Source of the DNA: Planctomycetaceae bacterium
Lineage (GTDB): Bacteria > Planctomycetota > Planctomycetia > Pirellulales > Pirellulaceae
Reading direction: 5' to 3'
DNA: 47,660 nt
Assembly: GCA_002709045.1 (NCBI GenBank)
Contig: PAPJ01000009.1
Span: 41,058 to 88,717, forward strand
Part shown: positions 1 to 8,146 of the stretch, piece by piece
How positions within the stretch are numbered: position 1 is the first letter of the stretch
How the letters are laid out: every line of letters begins with the position of its first letter
Notes under the pieces: model-generated
Told to the model about the DNA's origin: nothing
Databases searched by the model: none
The model's input: the letters and a program-made list of their open reading frames with translations, nothing else
Position numbers and translations under genes: made by a program

Positions 1-1542
1 TTCTTCAGCTACTTCTTCAGCTACTTCTGCATCGCTTGCATAGCTGTCACTCAAACTCTTGAATTCGTTGATTGCACCGATCAGTTCGTCTTCGTCACGA
101 ATTGCTCCGTCATTACTAATGGCATTAAGAATTTCAGGTTTCTGATCTCGTAGGAATTCCAAAAGACTTTGTTCAAATGCAGCGACTTCGGTGGCTTCGA
201 CTTCGTCGAAATGGCCGTTCACACCGGCATAAATTGAGCAAACCTGCTCTGCTACCGGAAGAGGAGCGTATTGCCCCTGTTTAAGGAGTTCAACCATTCG
301 ATAACCGCGATCCAGTTGTCGTTGAGAAGCCGCGTCCAGATCAGTGCCTAGTTGTGCGAATGCTTCGAGTTCACGGAAGGCGGCGAGATCGAGTCGGAGA
401 CCACCTGCTACGCCTTTCATGGCTTTAATCTGAGCCGCGCCACCAACCCGGGATACCGATACACCAACATTCATCGCAGGACGGATACCTGAGAAGAAGA
501 GGTCAGGTTGCAGGTAAATCTGACCGTCAGTAATCGAAATTACATTTGTTGGAATATAAGCGGAAACTTCACCTTCGAGTGTTTCAATAATCGGTAACGA
601 AGTTAATGAACCTGCACCAAGTTCATCATTCAGCTTGCTAGACCGTTCCAATAGACGACTGTGACAGTAAAATACGTCTCCAGGGAAGGCTTCACGTCCG
701 GGAGGACGACGCATGAGCAGAGACAATTCGCGGTAAGCGTTGGCCTGCTTGGAAAGGTCGTCATATACAGCCAGTGTGTGTTCTCCACGGTACATAAAGA
801 ACTCAGCCATGGATGTACCGGCATAAGGAGCGATGTACTGCAGAGGTGCAGGGCTGCTGGCACCGGCAACGATTACGGTGGTGTAATCCATCGCTCCGTA
901 CTCTTCCAGAATCTTGATCACACCGGCAACTGACGAGTCTTTCTGCCCGACGGCAACGTAGAAACACTTTACACCGGAACCCTTCTGATTCAGGATCGTA
1001 TCGATGGCGATCGCCGTTTTCCCTGTTTTACGGTCTCCAATGATCAATTCACGCTGGCCGCGCCCAATAGGGGTCATGGAGTCAATTGCCTTGATACCGG
1101 TTTGTAGAGGTTCACCGACAGGTTGTCGTTCAGCTACACCAGGTGCTCGTGCTTCAACCACACGGGTTTCAGTTGAGTTCACCGGGCCTTTACCGTCGAG
1201 AGGGTTACCTAGCGGGTCGAGAACGCGGCCGATCACAGCATCACCGACGGGTACAGACAAGAGGCTTCCCAGTGCTTTCACTTCGTCGCCTTCTTTAATC
1301 TGCAGATAGTCACCAAGAATGATGACCCCGACACTGTTTTCTTCCAGGTTAAAAGCCAAGCCGTTAACCCCGCTTGGGAATTGGACCATTTCACCGGCTT
1401 TAACTCCGGCTAGACCGTAAACCCGCGCGATACCGTCTCCAACTTCCAGGACGGTTCCGACTTCGCGAACGTCCAGCTGACTTTCGTATTGCTCAATTTC
1501 CTGCTGCAATACGGACGCAATTTCGTCTGCGTTGAATTTCAT
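1..1542 (-). CDS. atpA: F1Fo ATP synthase subunit alpha (C-terminus cut by window edge)
   Basis: This is the non-catalytic nucleotide-binding subunit of the F1 head, which alternates with beta. The 514 visible codons run from ATG at 1542 to the left edge without a stop. The Walker A sequence GDRKTGKT lies near residues 169-176. The region SVSRVGG, which carries the arginine reaching into the catalytic site, is further along. The family is usually 500-515 residues, so only a few C-terminal codons should be missing. The visible end is a short repeated acidic tail (AEEVAEE). The gene follows atpH by 49 bases, and atpG, atpD and atpC would be expected to the left. Identity is secure from the conserved core. 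Confidence 0.97.
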   Translation of the reverse strand, partial: MKFNADEIASVLQQEIEQYESQLDVREVGTVLEVGDGIARVYGLAGVKAGEMVQFPSGVNGLAFNLEENSVGVIILGDYLQIKEGDEVKALGSLLSVPVGDAVIGRVLDPLGNPLDGKGPVNSTETRVVEARAPGVAERQPVGEPLQTGIKAIDSMTPIGRGQRELIIGDRKTGKTAIAIDTILNQKGSGVKCFYVAVGQKDSSVAGVIKILEEYGAMDYTTVIVAGASSPAPLQYIAPYAGTSMAEFFMYRGEHTLAVYDDLSKQANAYRELSLLMRRPPGREAFPGDVFYCHSRLLERSSKLNDELGAGSLTSLPIIETLEGEVSAYIPTNVISITDGQIYLQPDLFFSGIRPAMNVGVSVSRVGGAAQIKAMKGVAGGLRLDLAAFRELEAFAQLGTDLDAASQRQLDRGYRMVELLKQGQYAPLPVAEQVCSIYAGVNGHFDEVEATEVAAFEQSLLEFLRDQKPEILNAISNDGAIRDEDELIGAINEFKSLSDSYASDAEVAEEVAEE

Positions 1543-1591
1543 GGAAGGTTTTCCTTACATTGACTAAAAATTATGGTGTTCAGTGTTTCGT

Positions 1592-2224
1592 TTAACCGCC
1601 CGCTGAAAAGCGTTCGGTGGCTAAACGAATTTCCCGAATGGTGTTATTCTTGGCCGACTCGCGTACGCGTTCGAGTCGATTTGCGACGCTGCTGTCATAA
1701 ACAGTGTCACCTACGCGAATCAGACTGCCGCCTATTAATTCAGGGTCAACATTGAGCACTAGTTCGGCGGTTGCGTCGAACGCTGCGCTCAATGCGGACT
1801 TCATAGAATCCTGCGTTGCCTGATCCAATTCTGTGGCGGTGGTTACCTGAACTTCGAGTTGCCCCTGCTGTGCGAACAGTTGTTCGCGGAAACTTGCATA
1901 GGTAACTCGCAGGCAGTCTAAACGCCCATGTTTTGAGGCAACCTTCAGGAAATTAAGAAACGTTTTAGTTACTTTTCCCTGAAAGGCTTTATCAATAATG
2001 CTCACTTTGTCCTCATGAGCGATGCGAGGTGATCCCAGAATGGCTTCGATTTGAGCGTTAACGTTAAGTACATCCTCCACCAGACTCTGAAATTCTGCCA
2101 GCACCGCCGATGTTTCTCCGGCTTCGTCAGCAGCTTTGAGTAGTGAAGCTGCATAAACTTCACCTACCTGCTGTTTGCCGGTATCCAGCGTTGTCTCGTG
2201 TTTTGGTGCTTCCGGTTCAGCCAT
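1592..2224 (-). CDS. atpH: F1Fo ATP synthase subunit delta (OSCP)
   Basis: The 210-residue protein is the OSCP-type delta subunit, which caps the alpha3beta3 head and holds the peripheral stalk. The N-terminal helical domain begins around the VYAASLLKAADE segment, which matches the family start 'YA.AL...A'. The C-terminal beta domain holds DPELIGGSLIRVGDTVYDSSV, the usual signature, where the family consensus is DP.liGG..i.ig....D.S. It starts with ATG at 2224, three bases after the atpF stop, so the genes are probably co-translated. An N-terminal extension of about 20 polar residues precedes the conserved domain. Presence of delta argues against an Na+-type N-ATPase operon, which lacks it. 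Confidence 0.95.
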   Translation of the reverse strand: MAEPEAPKHETTLDTGKQQVGEVYAASLLKAADEAGETSAVLAEFQSLVEDVLNVNAQIEAILGSPRIAHEDKVSIIDKAFQGKVTKTFLNFLKVASKHGRLDCLRVTYASFREQLFAQQGQLEVQVTTATELDQATQDSMKSALSAAFDATAELVLNVDPELIGGSLIRVGDTVYDSSVANRLERVRESAKNNTIREIRLATERFSAGG

Positions 2225-2227
2225 GGT

Positions 2228-3013
2228 TTAACCTTTTTGGATGTTGTCCAGAGTTTCTTTAATCAGTGCCTGATGATCAGCGGCATTTAACTCTTTATTA
2301 ACGATCGTACCGGCCAGTGCGACTGCGATATCGGCTGATTTTTCAGCAACATCCTGTAAAGCAGCGTTCTTGGCAATTTCGATGTCATTCAAAGCACGAT
2401 CGCGTTCTGCAATGGCAGCGTCCTCCGCTTCTTTGACAATTCGATCTTTTGTGGCTTCTGCATCACGGCGACCTTCCGCCACAATCTCGTTGGCTTCCTG
2501 AGCTGCTGCTGCAATCTTAGCTTCGTATTCTTCCAGCAGGCGTTCAGCCTTTTCAGCACTTCGCCGAGCATCCGCGATGTGGTCAATAATGCCTTGCTCT
2601 CGGTCTTCCAGAGCTTTTTTGATTGGGTTCCAGGCCGCCACACGAAGGATAATAACCATCAGGATAAAAACCAGCAGCGTGTAGATTGCCATGTCAGTTG
2701 CTATCGATCCGGGATTTGAAAGTTCGTCACTTGCATTGGCATGCGACAGGTCAGTCGCATCATGGTGACCATGCCCGTCGTCGCCGTGGGCGTGATCATC
2801 ATGACCATGGTCGTGGTCATGGTCATGGTCGTGGTCGTGGTCATGATGACCTTCTTCGTGGCTCTCGTCATCAGCGGCATTGGTCTTGGCTTCAGCAGCC
2901 GTTTCAGCCTTTGCCTCAGCTTCGTCCGCCATAACGGGTAGCGACGCTGTGCCAAATACAAGCAATAGAGCAAAACTCCAGCGAATCCAATTTTCTTGCA
3001 TAATCTTGATCAC
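2228..3013 (-). CDS. atpF: F1Fo ATP synthase subunit b with signal peptide and His/Asp-rich N-terminal extension
   Basis: This is the peripheral-stalk subunit b. Residues 1-29 look like a cleavable Sec signal peptide ending PVMA. Residues 30-50 are Ala/Glu-rich and about 52-91 are dominated by His and Asp. One membrane helix (about 107-126) is followed by WNPIKKALEDRE and a long charged coiled coil, as in ordinary b subunits. At 261 residues it is about 100 longer than the usual 155-170, and all the excess is N-terminal. In the known topology of b the extension would sit outside the cytoplasmic membrane. The GTG start at 3013 is chosen because GAGG lies seven bases upstream. An ATG five codons in (3001) has no such site. 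Confidence 0.93.
   Translation of the reverse strand: MIKIMQENWIRWSFALLLVFGTASLPVMADEAEAKAETAAEAKTNAADDESHEEGHHDHDHDHDHDHDHGHDDHAHGDDGHGHHDATDLSHANASDELSNPGSIATDMAIYTLLVFILMVIILRVAAWNPIKKALEDREQGIIDHIADARRSAEKAERLLEEYEAKIAAAAQEANEIVAEGRRDAEATKDRIVKEAEDAAIAERDRALNDIEIAKNAALQDVAEKSADIAVALAGTIVNKELNAADHQALIKETLDNIQKG
2809..2844. repeat. Hexanucleotide tandem repeat inside atpF
   Basis: Six consecutive GGTCRT units are present on the plus strand (R alternating A and G). On the coding strand they read as alternating His-Asp codons and build the core of the His/Asp-rich stretch of subunit b. Unit number could vary between strains by slippage without shifting the frame, since each unit adds two codons. 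Confidence 0.85.
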
Positions 3014-3087
3014 GTTGTTACCTCGGTTTTCGTGAACCTTATTCTCGTTTGATTTACGAATTGATTTATTAAATGTTTTCTAATGGT

Positions 3088-4344
3088 TTAATGGTGATGC
3101 ATTGATGCGCCAATAAACAGTGCACTTAGCAGAGTAAATACATAAGCCTGCAGAAATGCCACGAACAATTCCAGCATTCCAATGCAGGTTGCTCCGATAA
3201 TCGCTACCGGCGTAACACCATAGGCCAGAGCACCACCGGTAGATGCTGCCGCCATCGCCATTCCTATGATCGAAAGCAGTACCAGATGTCCCGCGACCAT
3301 ATTGGCCAATAAACGAATTGCTAGTACGGTGTGTTTAATCATGAGTCCAGCTACTTCGATGACCCAAATCATCGGTTTAATCACAAGAGCGATGGCAAAA
3401 CTCAGATCCATACTTGGTACCTGGGCAAGCCAGAAACCAACAGGACCGTGCATGATTGACCCGGAGATCAATGATGTCAAAAAAGTAATTCCTGCTAATC
3501 CCAACGTAACACCAAAGACACCGGTTGGAGATCCCACAAACGGAACCAATCCAAATAGATTACAGGTCACGATGAAGAAAAAGATACTCCACAGTATTGG
3601 AGTCACTTTGTCAGCCAGATGAAATGTTTCCGGCCCTTCCCCGTGACTATCGTGACTGTCGTGTTCATCGTGTTCATCGTGAGCATGGTGAAAATCAGCA
3701 TCACTGCCGATTGACGGCCGCACGATTTCATCACGAACGAAAAGTAGAAATGATTCCAGTAAATTTGAAAGTTTACCTTTGGCAGGTTCGCCAGCGGCAA
3801 TTGATTTACCGAATCGGTTGAATGTGAAAACCAGAAGACATACGACCAGCAGTTCGACAATCATGAATTTGGAGAGACAAAATCCTGATTCCGCCTCATG
3901 CAGATTCCTCAATTCCCCAAACGGCTGATAAATAATGATCTTACCACTTAGGTGTTCATTATATTTTTTAAGCAAGCCGTTGGCTTCCCAGGTTTGCTTA
4001 ACTTCCCCGTTCAGCCATTCTTCGTTGTCAAGAACCTTTTTTTGAGCTTTTACGCGAACGGATTCTGGAATTGTCTTCTCATGCACTTCTTCCATATATA
4101 CGTCATACGGACGGTGATGGTGGTTGGGTGACCATTCATGCCAGGCACTAACAGCTTGTTCTGCTGTCATGCCGTCGGGTACGTGCGTCTCAGCCAGCAG
4201 TGTAGCTTCACTGTGCTGAACCGTTGGATCAAGCTTTAACCAAACGGGGGGAAATTCAGAAGGGTTTTTGAAGTTGCGCGGAAACGCGAACTTAGGAACC
4301 TCGAAAAAGTATGCATCTTTAATATGGAGTAACGGATCGGCCAT
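3088..4344 (-). CDS. atpB: F1Fo ATP synthase subunit a, long form with His-rich loop
   Basis: This is the proton-channel subunit of Fo. The essential arginine is R344 in the helix LAIRLLANMVAGHL. The histidine nine residues later stands where E. coli has E219, as in mitochondrial-type proteins. A second channel helix ends in LQAYVFTLLSALF (Q399). At 418 residues the protein is much longer than the usual 240-290. About 155 polar residues precede the first membrane helix (about 160-177). The loop after that helix contains VRDEIVRPSIG and then a His/Asp-rich stretch at about 218-236. The C-terminus is HHH. The ORF abuts the AtpI-like gene directly. The space between it and atpF is only 74 bases, so there is no atpE here. 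Confidence 0.96.
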   Translation of the reverse strand: MADPLLHIKDAYFFEVPKFAFPRNFKNPSEFPPVWLKLDPTVQHSEATLLAETHVPDGMTAEQAVSAWHEWSPNHHHRPYDVYMEEVHEKTIPESVRVKAQKKVLDNEEWLNGEVKQTWEANGLLKKYNEHLSGKIIIYQPFGELRNLHEAESGFCLSKFMIVELLVVCLLVFTFNRFGKSIAAGEPAKGKLSNLLESFLLFVRDEIVRPSIGSDADFHHAHDEHDEHDSHDSHGEGPETFHLADKVTPILWSIFFFIVTCNLFGLVPFVGSPTGVFGVTLGLAGITFLTSLISGSIMHGPVGFWLAQVPSMDLSFAIALVIKPMIWVIEVAGLMIKHTVLAIRLLANMVAGHLVLLSIIGMAMAAASTGGALAYGVTPVAIIGATCIGMLELFVAFLQAYVFTLLSALFIGASMHHH

Positions 4345-4827
4345 TTAGATGTCTGTCTTTGTATTCTGGGTACTGAGTTGTGCTTGAACCATCTGCACAA
4401 CCAGTATGGTGTCCACGATTAATGCCAGGAGAAAAAATCCTAACGTGAAATACAGTATGTTCGCATCTCGCAACTGCTCATTCTTTTGGTGAAATAAAAA
4501 AGCCCCACCAATTGGAACAAACATCCGGAATAACATTCCTGCAAGCACACCGTTTATGCCTTGCTCCGAACCTCGGAGAAACATAGGCGGTATTAAGCCC
4601 AGAACAGAACCCAACCAACATAAAATAGCTGCAATCCTCGCAGCTTTCATCTCGATGTCAGTAAATGCTTGGTTTCCATACCAGGCCAATGCAGTAAATG
4701 CTGCTGCCAGCACGACAGTGATTACCACTAACGGTTTCCAGTGAAACTGTATCGGTGCTAGCTCAGCTGTCGCTGCCTCCGTTGACTCGTTGGACTTGTC
4801 TTCGCTCAAGGATTCGAGCTCCTTCAA
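4345..4827 (-). CDS. AtpI-like four-helix membrane protein of the ATP synthase operon
   Basis: A 160-residue protein with a charged N-terminus (about 25 residues) and four hydrophobic helices at about 31-50, 63-85, 90-111 and 123-147. This is the layout of AtpI-type proteins, which help assemble the c-ring. Recognition rests on topology and position, not on strong motifs. The frame has no ATG near its 5' end. TTG at 4827 overlaps the previous stop (TTGA). A second TTG at 4809 has AAGGAG nine bases upstream and is the better-supported start, giving 154 residues. The stop codon touches the atpB start codon. It could instead be a generic membrane protein recruited to the operon. Confidence 0.7.
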   Translation of the reverse strand: MKELESLSEDKSNESTEAATAELAPIQFHWKPLVVITVVLAAAFTALAWYGNQAFTDIEMKAARIAAILCWLGSVLGLIPPMFLRGSEQGINGVLAGMLFRMFVPIGGAFLFHQKNEQLRDANILYFTLGFFLLALIVDTILVVQMVQAQLSTQNTKTDI

Positions 4828-5093
4828 TTCCCCGTATCATCGGAGTCTTTTTGCATGGCTGAATTAGCAACCCTTATAAGTTGCCACAGGCCTATGGGAG
4901 GACCCACAATCCAGCCGGTAACCATCATAAACGATGTGTCGTCGCCGTCGAGGTAACTACCGCCAATGCCTGGAAGGATCATTACCATCACACAAGTCAA
5001 TACACGTGACACTAAGTCATAAGCCTCCGCCATCGACGAACGCTTAGGACTTTTCGGATATTCCGGTTTTTCAAAGTGAGGTAATTCGACCAT
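4824..5093 (-). CDS. AtpZ-like small membrane protein, first gene of the ATP synthase operon
   Basis: An 89-residue protein with a polar N-terminus of about 22 residues and two membrane helices at about 26-45 and 54-75. Between them is GGSYLD, and the second helix holds GWIVGPPIGLWQLIR. This resembles the AtpZ family (putative F0F1-ATPase subunit), whose members have a G.(.)(.)LD turn between two helices and often precede atpI/atpB. ATG at 5093 has AGGT upstream. The stop overlaps the next gene's TTG by four bases. Its role in the enzyme is inferred from position. Confidence 0.65.
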   Translation of the reverse strand: MVELPHFEKPEYPKSPKRSSMAEAYDLVSRVLTCVMVMILPGIGGSYLDGDDTSFMMVTGWIVGPPIGLWQLIRVANSAMQKDSDDTGN

Positions 5094-5810
5094 CGACCTG
5101 ACCTGATGGAAGGCGTAATAGACTAATCATAGTGAATTAGCAATTACCAGTTAACCATTGGCAACAGTTTCAATAATTCGTAGTATCCGGATACTCACCG
5201 AAAATGTTACTGCTTTACTAGTTTACCGAATTAAATTTCACCTAAAGCCGCTTAATTTATACTCTTAATAGCGTACGGTCAACTAACCTACCCCCTATAT
5301 ACACATGTTTTTTATGGTTTGTAGCGGAGTTTTTAGTGGGGGCCAGCAATTCCAACGCTTCGATAAATTGCAGCCAATAAATAGTGGACAAAACAAGACT
5401 AAATAGATAGCCCTAGTAGGGGGTGTGCATATTGTCAATCTAAAGTTCTTCAACTAGAGTCAATGTTGATTGTTAGTGGCAAGTGGCCTTCGCTGTATTA
5501 GTTCAGATTCACTGCTTACTTGCAATTGTCGGCCGAAGTCCTCTGAAAACAGCGGATATTGGTTACGTAACTTTTATGGATAGTTTTGTAGTTACGTTGA
5601 AACGACAAAGCTTACCGCGGAGGAACGATCGATACGGTCAACTGTATTAAACGTTTCGCAGAGCAGCGGTTTCCCAAGTCTGTGAGTTTTATTAAAGCAG
5701 TTGTCTGCTCAATTCTCCAGCCCCACCCGTGACACAGGACTCTATCAAGCCAGAGCCTGCCCGCCTCCGGTGCCATTAAAAACCGGAACAGTTAACAACT
5801 CGAAAGGAGA
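5094..5810. other. 717-base divergent intergenic region
   Basis: The region separates the ATP synthase operon (minus) from the DUF4912 gene (plus). No convincing gene was seen, and in particular nothing that could encode subunit c. It holds the candidate promoter at 5256-5282. It also holds an 8-base inverted repeat ACCCCCTA (5290-5297) / TAGGGGGT (5417-5424), the second arm overlapping a local CCCTAGTAGGG quasi-palindrome, and two copies of TACGGTCAACT. A 24-codon ATG frame at 5576-5650 (MDSFVVTLKRQ...) is too short to call. Confidence 0.6.
5256..5282 (-). promoter_or_regulatory. Candidate sigma70-type promoter of the ATP synthase operon
   Basis: Read on the minus strand, TTGACC (5277-5282) and TATAAA (5256-5261) are separated by 15 bases, slightly short of the ideal 17. 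It lies about 160 bases upstream of the first operon gene and would give a leader of roughly 150 bases. Only sequence resemblance supports it. Confidence 0.35.
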
Positions 5811-6965
5811 ATGGCTTTGATTTCCAAAGTTGATTTGAAATCTCAGACCGTCAAAGAACTTGGTCAACGTGCACGCGATCTTGGTATTCCTGGATATGCG
5901 TCTATGCGAAAGGACGATTTGATTAAAGCTCTTTCTAATAAATTACGAGCGGTCAAAGCCGCCAAGACTCGCGCCAAGAAGAAAAAGACAGCTTCCAGAT
6001 CCACGGCGACTAAGCGAAGAAGTACAACGCGAACGCGCAAACAACAGCGATCAATACCGGAAGTTAAACTGAAAACAAATCTCGTCAAGCTTGATATGCC
6101 CGAAGCTGAGAAACAGGGACTAAAAGATCTGTCGTTAGGCAGCAACTTTGGGTCCTCTAACGGCCGTTCGCTGCATCGTGACAAAATTACAGTGCTTGTA
6201 CGTGACTCTTTTTGGCTTCAGGCATGCTGGGAAATCAAGCGGAAAAGCGTGGTTCGTGCACAGGCAGCAATGATGGAACACTGGCATACAGCCCGCCCCG
6301 TGGTGCGTCTTTACGAAGTGGAAGATGCATCCAAGACAACCAACAGTGCTCGAATTGTTCGAGATATTGAAGTGCACGGTGGTGTGACAACCTGGTACAT
6401 CAATGTTTCCAATCCTCCGGGACAATACCGAGTGGAACTTGGTTATCTGGCAGCGAACGGTGAATTTCATGCACTCTGCCGTAGTAATATTGTGACCACA
6501 CCCGTGCCCGGATCCAGTGAATCAATCGATACTCACTGGGATGACATCGCCGATAACTACGAACGTGTTTATGTTCAAAGCGGTGGTAAGAAAGGTGGCG
6601 CCAGAAGTAGTGATCTTAAAGAATTGTTTGAAAAACGTTTGAACCGTCCAATCGGTGAATCGGTTGTTTCTCGTTTTGGTTTTAAAGCTCCGGGTGCTGA
6701 AGAAGACGAATTTCAGTTTAATGTGGACTCTGAGTTGATTGTCTTTGGCAGTGCAGAGCCAACGTCTTCGGTTTTGATTAAAGGTGAACCTGTAAAACTC
6801 GGACCAGATGGTAGCTTTACTGTACGTATGGATCTACCAGATCGCCGTATGGTTCTGCCTTGTGTTTCCACAACGGCTGACGGCCGCCGTCAAAAAACAG
6901 TGGTTGTAGCTATCGAACGAAACACGAAAGTCATGGAGCCGGTGACTAGAGAAGACGAAATATAA
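5811..6965 (+). CDS. Rho_N/SAP-like and DUF4912 domain protein
   Basis: The 384-residue protein has three parts. About 10-45 is a Rho-termination-factor-N/SAP-like helical module (VKELGQRARDLGIPGY...KDDLIKAL). About 46-80 is a very basic Lys/Arg/Thr/Ser linker. About 125-255 is a DUF4912 domain, with the DSFWLQACWEI and VVRLYEVED segments typical of it. The C-terminal part (about 300-375) looks beta-rich. The first two parts suggest nucleic-acid binding. The role of DUF4912 is not established. AAGGAG ends only one base before the ATG at 5811, which is too close. The TTG two codons later (5817) has better spacing and may be the true start. There is no obvious partner gene. Confidence 0.8.
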   Translation: MALISKVDLKSQTVKELGQRARDLGIPGYASMRKDDLIKALSNKLRAVKAAKTRAKKKKTASRSTATKRRSTTRTRKQQRSIPEVKLKTNLVKLDMPEAEKQGLKDLSLGSNFGSSNGRSLHRDKITVLVRDSFWLQACWEIKRKSVVRAQAAMMEHWHTARPVVRLYEVEDASKTTNSARIVRDIEVHGGVTTWYINVSNPPGQYRVELGYLAANGEFHALCRSNIVTTPVPGSSESIDTHWDDIADNYERVYVQSGGKKGGARSSDLKELFEKRLNRPIGESVVSRFGFKAPGAEEDEFQFNVDSELIVFGSAEPTSSVLIKGEPVKLGPDGSFTVRMDLPDRRMVLPCVSTTADGRRQKTVVVAIERNTKVMEPVTREDEI

Positions 6966-7279
6966 TTGTCGTCCGTTATCGCCACACCAGATCGTATCCT
7001 CTTTCCTGTCAGGCACTAATTGCACATCTGTCTCGAGAGTGCTAGATTGCTAGTAGCCTCTTCCATGTTTGTGTGTATGTGCAGATTTTTTGGGGAGCCG
7101 ATAAGAGGTCCGTTGGGAGCTGATTTTTGGCTGCGGCCACGGGTCACGCCATGTCTCGGTTGCTTGTCAACTGATTCTTGTGGATCACTCGTCCCGCTGT
7201 TCAGGTTCCCACCTTTATGGTTACACGGGCTCTCACAAAACTCTCTACCACGGCATTGCGGCGGAGGCTTTTTCATTCG
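6966..7279 (+). other. 314-base gap upstream of larE
   Basis: No gene is called here. The larE frame stays open back to 7178 and could add 34 residues, but that extension is unlike the LarE family and has no good ribosome site. Other open frames across this stretch are not convincing. GGAGG at 7263-7267 serves the larE start. I saw no clear terminator. Confidence 0.5.
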
Positions 7280-8128
7280 ATGTCTATCGAAGTAACCAAT
7301 AACGAACAACGCACTCTCGAGATGATCGAGAGTGTTGTTTCGTTTATCTCGCAGTTCGATTCCTGTGCAGTAGCAATGTCGGCAGGTGTAGATAGCGCAG
7401 TGGTTGCCAAAGCCGCTTTTCTGGCTTTGGACTCCAATGCGATCGCCGTTACTGCTCAAAGTCCAAGCCTCGCGGCCGGCGAACTTGAACAAGCTCAGCA
7501 ACTGGCTGAGTTGATTGGTATTGAACATCAGATTCTACAAACAAGCGAATTTTCCAATCCTAGTTATATTCGTAATCAGGGCGATCGTTGTTATCACTGC
7601 AAATCGGAACTCTATGGGCAGATGGATGCACTGGCAAAGTCGCTGCAGGGACAAACTTTGCTTAACGGAACAAATACAGATGACTTAGGAGACTACCGTC
7701 CGGGTCTGCAGGCGGCCAGTGAAAGTAATGTTCGTTCCCCGCTGGCAGAATGTGAAATAAATAAAACCGGAGTGCGAGCCGTAGCCCGTTACTGGCAACT
7801 TCCAATTTGGGATAAGCCGGCTAGCCCCTGCCTCTCAAGTCGGGTTGCCTACGGTGAAGAGGTTACTCCGGAACGCCTGCAGATGATTGATCAGGCCGAG
7901 CAGTATTTGCGAAGTCAGGGGATTAATCCGGTACGAGTGCGTTACCATCGCGGCGATCTGGCAAGAATTGAAGTACCGCAACAATACATTGAGCGAATTG
8001 CTGATATGCAGACGCGTAAATCACTGGAAAAGTATCTGCGTGGACTTGGCTTCCAGTTCGTGACCATCGATTTGGGAGGTTTTAAGTCAGGCAGTTTAAA
8101 TCAATTACTGCAAATTGATACCTCTTAG
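7280..8128 (+). CDS. larE: ATP-dependent sulfur transferase LarE (three-cysteine type)
   Basis: LarE adenylates the nicotinate-derived precursor P2CMN (pyridinium-3,5-biscarboxylic acid mononucleotide) and adds sulfur to it, for the nickel-pincer nucleotide cofactor. The PP-loop SAGVDS is at residues 34-39 (SGGVDS is more usual). Cysteines C104 and C107 lie in RCYHCK, and C184 in PCLSSR. The CxxC plus distant Cys pattern is that described for LarE enzymes that carry a [4Fe-4S] cluster, in contrast to single-cysteine sacrificial LarE. ATG at 7280 is chosen over an open extension to 7178 because GGAGG lies 12 bases upstream and the resulting 282 residues match the family. No larB, larC or larA is nearby. 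The gene ends 18 bases from the convergent kinase gene. Confidence 0.9.
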   Translation: MSIEVTNNEQRTLEMIESVVSFISQFDSCAVAMSAGVDSAVVAKAAFLALDSNAIAVTAQSPSLAAGELEQAQQLAELIGIEHQILQTSEFSNPSYIRNQGDRCYHCKSELYGQMDALAKSLQGQTLLNGTNTDDLGDYRPGLQAASESNVRSPLAECEINKTGVRAVARYWQLPIWDKPASPCLSSRVAYGEEVTPERLQMIDQAEQYLRSQGINPVRVRYHRGDLARIEVPQQYIERIADMQTRKSLEKYLRGLGFQFVTIDLGGFKSGSLNQLLQIDTS

Positions 8129-8146
8129 CGACCCACCAATCTCTGA

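Noticed and set aside
2686..2973. Open frames on both strands through the His-rich part of atpF
   Set aside because: They arise from the hexanucleotide repeat, which is open in several frames. The minus-strand b subunit has the membrane helix and coiled coil expected of the family.
5576..5650. 24-codon ATG frame in the 717-base intergenic region
   Set aside because: It is too short to distinguish from chance, and no ribosome site or family was seen.
7016..7528. 170-residue minus-strand frame overlapping larE
   Set aside because: It lies antisense to the clear larE domain, has no recognisable motif and is not protein-like in composition.
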